From positions 1 to 6,073 of the forward strand of contig JAOUDT010000081.1 in the NCBI GenBank assembly GCA_029859145.1: DNA of 6,073 bases. The letters are read 5' to 3'. Shown here piece after piece: positions 5,100 through 6,073 of the stretch. A program made the translations under genes and the position numbers. A model generated the notes under the pieces. That model saw nothing but the letters and a program-made list of their open reading frames with translations, ran no database searches and had not been told where the DNA came from. This DNA is from Dehalococcoidia bacterium (GTDB taxonomy: Bacteria > Chloroflexota > Dehalococcoidia > GIF9 > AB-539-J10). The stretch's first letter is position 1, and each line of letters begins with the position of its first letter.

Positions 5100-6073
5100 T
5101 CAATCCTGAGGCGAAAGAAAGCGGGCGAGAATTTTGGCCACATCCTCGATGTCCTGCAGATAAACAAATTCTTCCTTACCGTGTATGTTGCACTCCGGGC
5201 GTATCACGCCGAGGCCAAACGCCTTGCATCCCCACGTGGCAACAATGTGGGATAAGTCCCCTGAGCCCATCTCGCCGAACTTGTTACCTTTGCCGATAGT
5301 ATCACCGATAATGCCTGCCAGCCGGTCTATGATGGGGTCATCGGCGGGAGGCACGGTTGGGATGCCCTGAACGCGCTCAAGTTGCCAGGTAACGTCTGGA
5401 ACAGAGGCAAGCGTATCGAGCAATTCCTTTTTGGCATCCTCCAGATTCTCTTCGGGAATCAACCGCCGGTCTACCGATATGAGACATTCATCCGGCACGA
5501 TATTGGTCTTAATGCCTCCCTTTATCATATTGATATTCAACCTGCCTTCCATCCGGCTGAGCTTCGTATCGGGATGGGTGCGGACATTGGATTTTCTCTG
5601 TTCTACCCTGTGTTTCAAATCCATTAGCGCCTGAATCAAGAGACTGGCCTTCTCGATGGCGTTCTCTCCAAGGTGAGATAACCCGGAGTGTACCGATTTG
5701 CCTATGACTTTGATATCAAATTGCAGTGCCCCGAGGCCGGCTATGGAAACGAATCCAAAGCTGGAATCAAGGTTGAGGAAATAAGCACCGGAAACAGGCT
5801 CCAGATATTGCCTCAGGTACTGGATCTGGCTGGCCTGGCTGAACTCTTCGTCGGTGGTAAGCATCACCGAAACGTCGAAGTTGAGGCGCTTTCCTTTGAG
5901 AGACTCCGTAGCCAGAAGAAGGGCGACGATACTTCCCTTCATGTCAGCAGCGCCCCGACCATAGACCTTCCCATTTTCAACCCTCGGCTCAAAAGCGTCC
6001 CAGCCTTCGGCCGGAACGACATCGATATGGCCGTAAAGAATCAGGCGTGGTTTACCTTTCTCGCGGCGGCGGC
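5100..6073 (-). CDS. M20-family metallopeptidase (ArgE/DapE type), N-terminus beyond window
   Basis: The minus-strand frame is open to the window edge and shows 323 residues (the methionine at 5942 is internal). All zinc-site and catalytic residues of M20 enzymes are visible, numbered from the edge: YGHIDVVP with H15 and D17, GRGAADMKG with D43, TTDEE with E75 (general base) and E76, LNLDSS with D102 in the fourth ligand position, and NIHGKEE with H297 near the C-terminus. The lid domain has GKSVHSGL (H128) and KTNIVPDECLISVDRR. The family removes an acyl group or N-terminal residue from small peptides and amino acids (acetylornithine deacetylase, succinyl-diaminopimelate desuccinylase, carboxypeptidase G2, dipeptidases). 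Sequence alone does not pick the substrate, and no arginine or lysine pathway genes are adjacent, so ArgE or DapE should not be asserted. Missing N-terminus is probably 60-80 residues. It faces the S51-like hydrolase convergently. Confidence 0.9.
   Translation of the reverse strand, partial: RRREKGKPRLILYGHIDVVPAEGWDAFEPRVENGKVYGRGAADMKGSIVALLLATESLKGKRLNFDVSVMLTTDEEFSQASQIQYLRQYLEPVSGAYFLNLDSSFGFVSIAGLGALQFDIKVIGKSVHSGLSHLGENAIEKASLLIQALMDLKHRVEQRKSNVRTHPDTKLSRMEGRLNINMIKGGIKTNIVPDECLISVDRRLIPEENLEDAKKELLDTLASVPDVTWQLERVQGIPTVPPADDPIIDRLAGIIGDTIGKGNKFGEMGSGDLSHIVATWGCKAFGLGVIRPECNIHGKEEFVYLQDIEDVAKILARFLSPQD

Noticed and set aside
4880..5167. 95-codon minus-strand frame spanning the convergent gap.
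   Set aside because: It overlaps both the end of the S51-like gene and the well-supported M20 gene in other frames, and has no recognisable motif or ribosome site.
5100..5942. Calling the M20 gene complete from the methionine at 5942.
   Set aside because: The frame continues upstream with the conserved GHIDVVP and GRGAAD metal-binding motifs to the window edge, so that methionine is internal.

Overview
The window comes from a bacterium of balanced base composition. It carries a DNA-damage-inducible error-prone repair operon on the minus strand, then a two-gene metabolic unit on the plus strand, then the body of an M20 metallopeptidase gene on the minus strand. There is no rRNA, tRNA, CRISPR array or intact insertion sequence. 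Taxonomy cannot be fixed from the sequence. An imuB/dnaE2 cassette with a DUF6504-type small gene and no imuA suggests Chloroflexota (Dehalococcoidia-like) or an actinobacterial relative, but the LexA operator has the half-site order I recall being described for Verrucomicrobia. All of this is inference.

Positions 1-2429 (minus strand, read right to left): a TTGACA promoter, a perfect 14-bp palindromic LexA operator placed just after the -10, lexA, imuB (a Y-family polymerase whose catalytic acidic residues are replaced), an 84-residue DUF6504-like gene overlapping imuB by 4 bp, and the first 67 codons of dnaE2 (error-prone polymerase III alpha subunit, PHP domain), which leaves the window at position 1. 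Expected logic: LexA represses its own operon; after damage LexA self-cleaves, and the non-catalytic ImuB with its partners brings DnaE2 to the lesion for mutagenic bypass. No imuA is visible; the DUF6504-like gene occupies a place in the cassette where a partner could sit.

Positions 2430-2867: a gene-poor divergent intergenic region of more than 400 bp. It holds two diverged copies of a 66-bp direct repeat, several short inverted repeats, an ideal minus-strand Shine-Dalgarno followed only by a 20-codon frame, and the promoter of the rightward genes.

Positions 2868-4944 (plus strand): a phenylacetate-CoA-ligase-like adenylate-forming enzyme, followed after 34 bp by an S51-like (dipeptidase E/cyanophycinase-type) serine hydrolase, probably one transcript. 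Substrates are unknown. Positions 5100-6073 (minus strand, convergent): an ArgE/DapE-type M20 metallopeptidase lacking its N-terminus at the window edge. The 155-bp convergent gap has weak hairpins but no convincing terminator.
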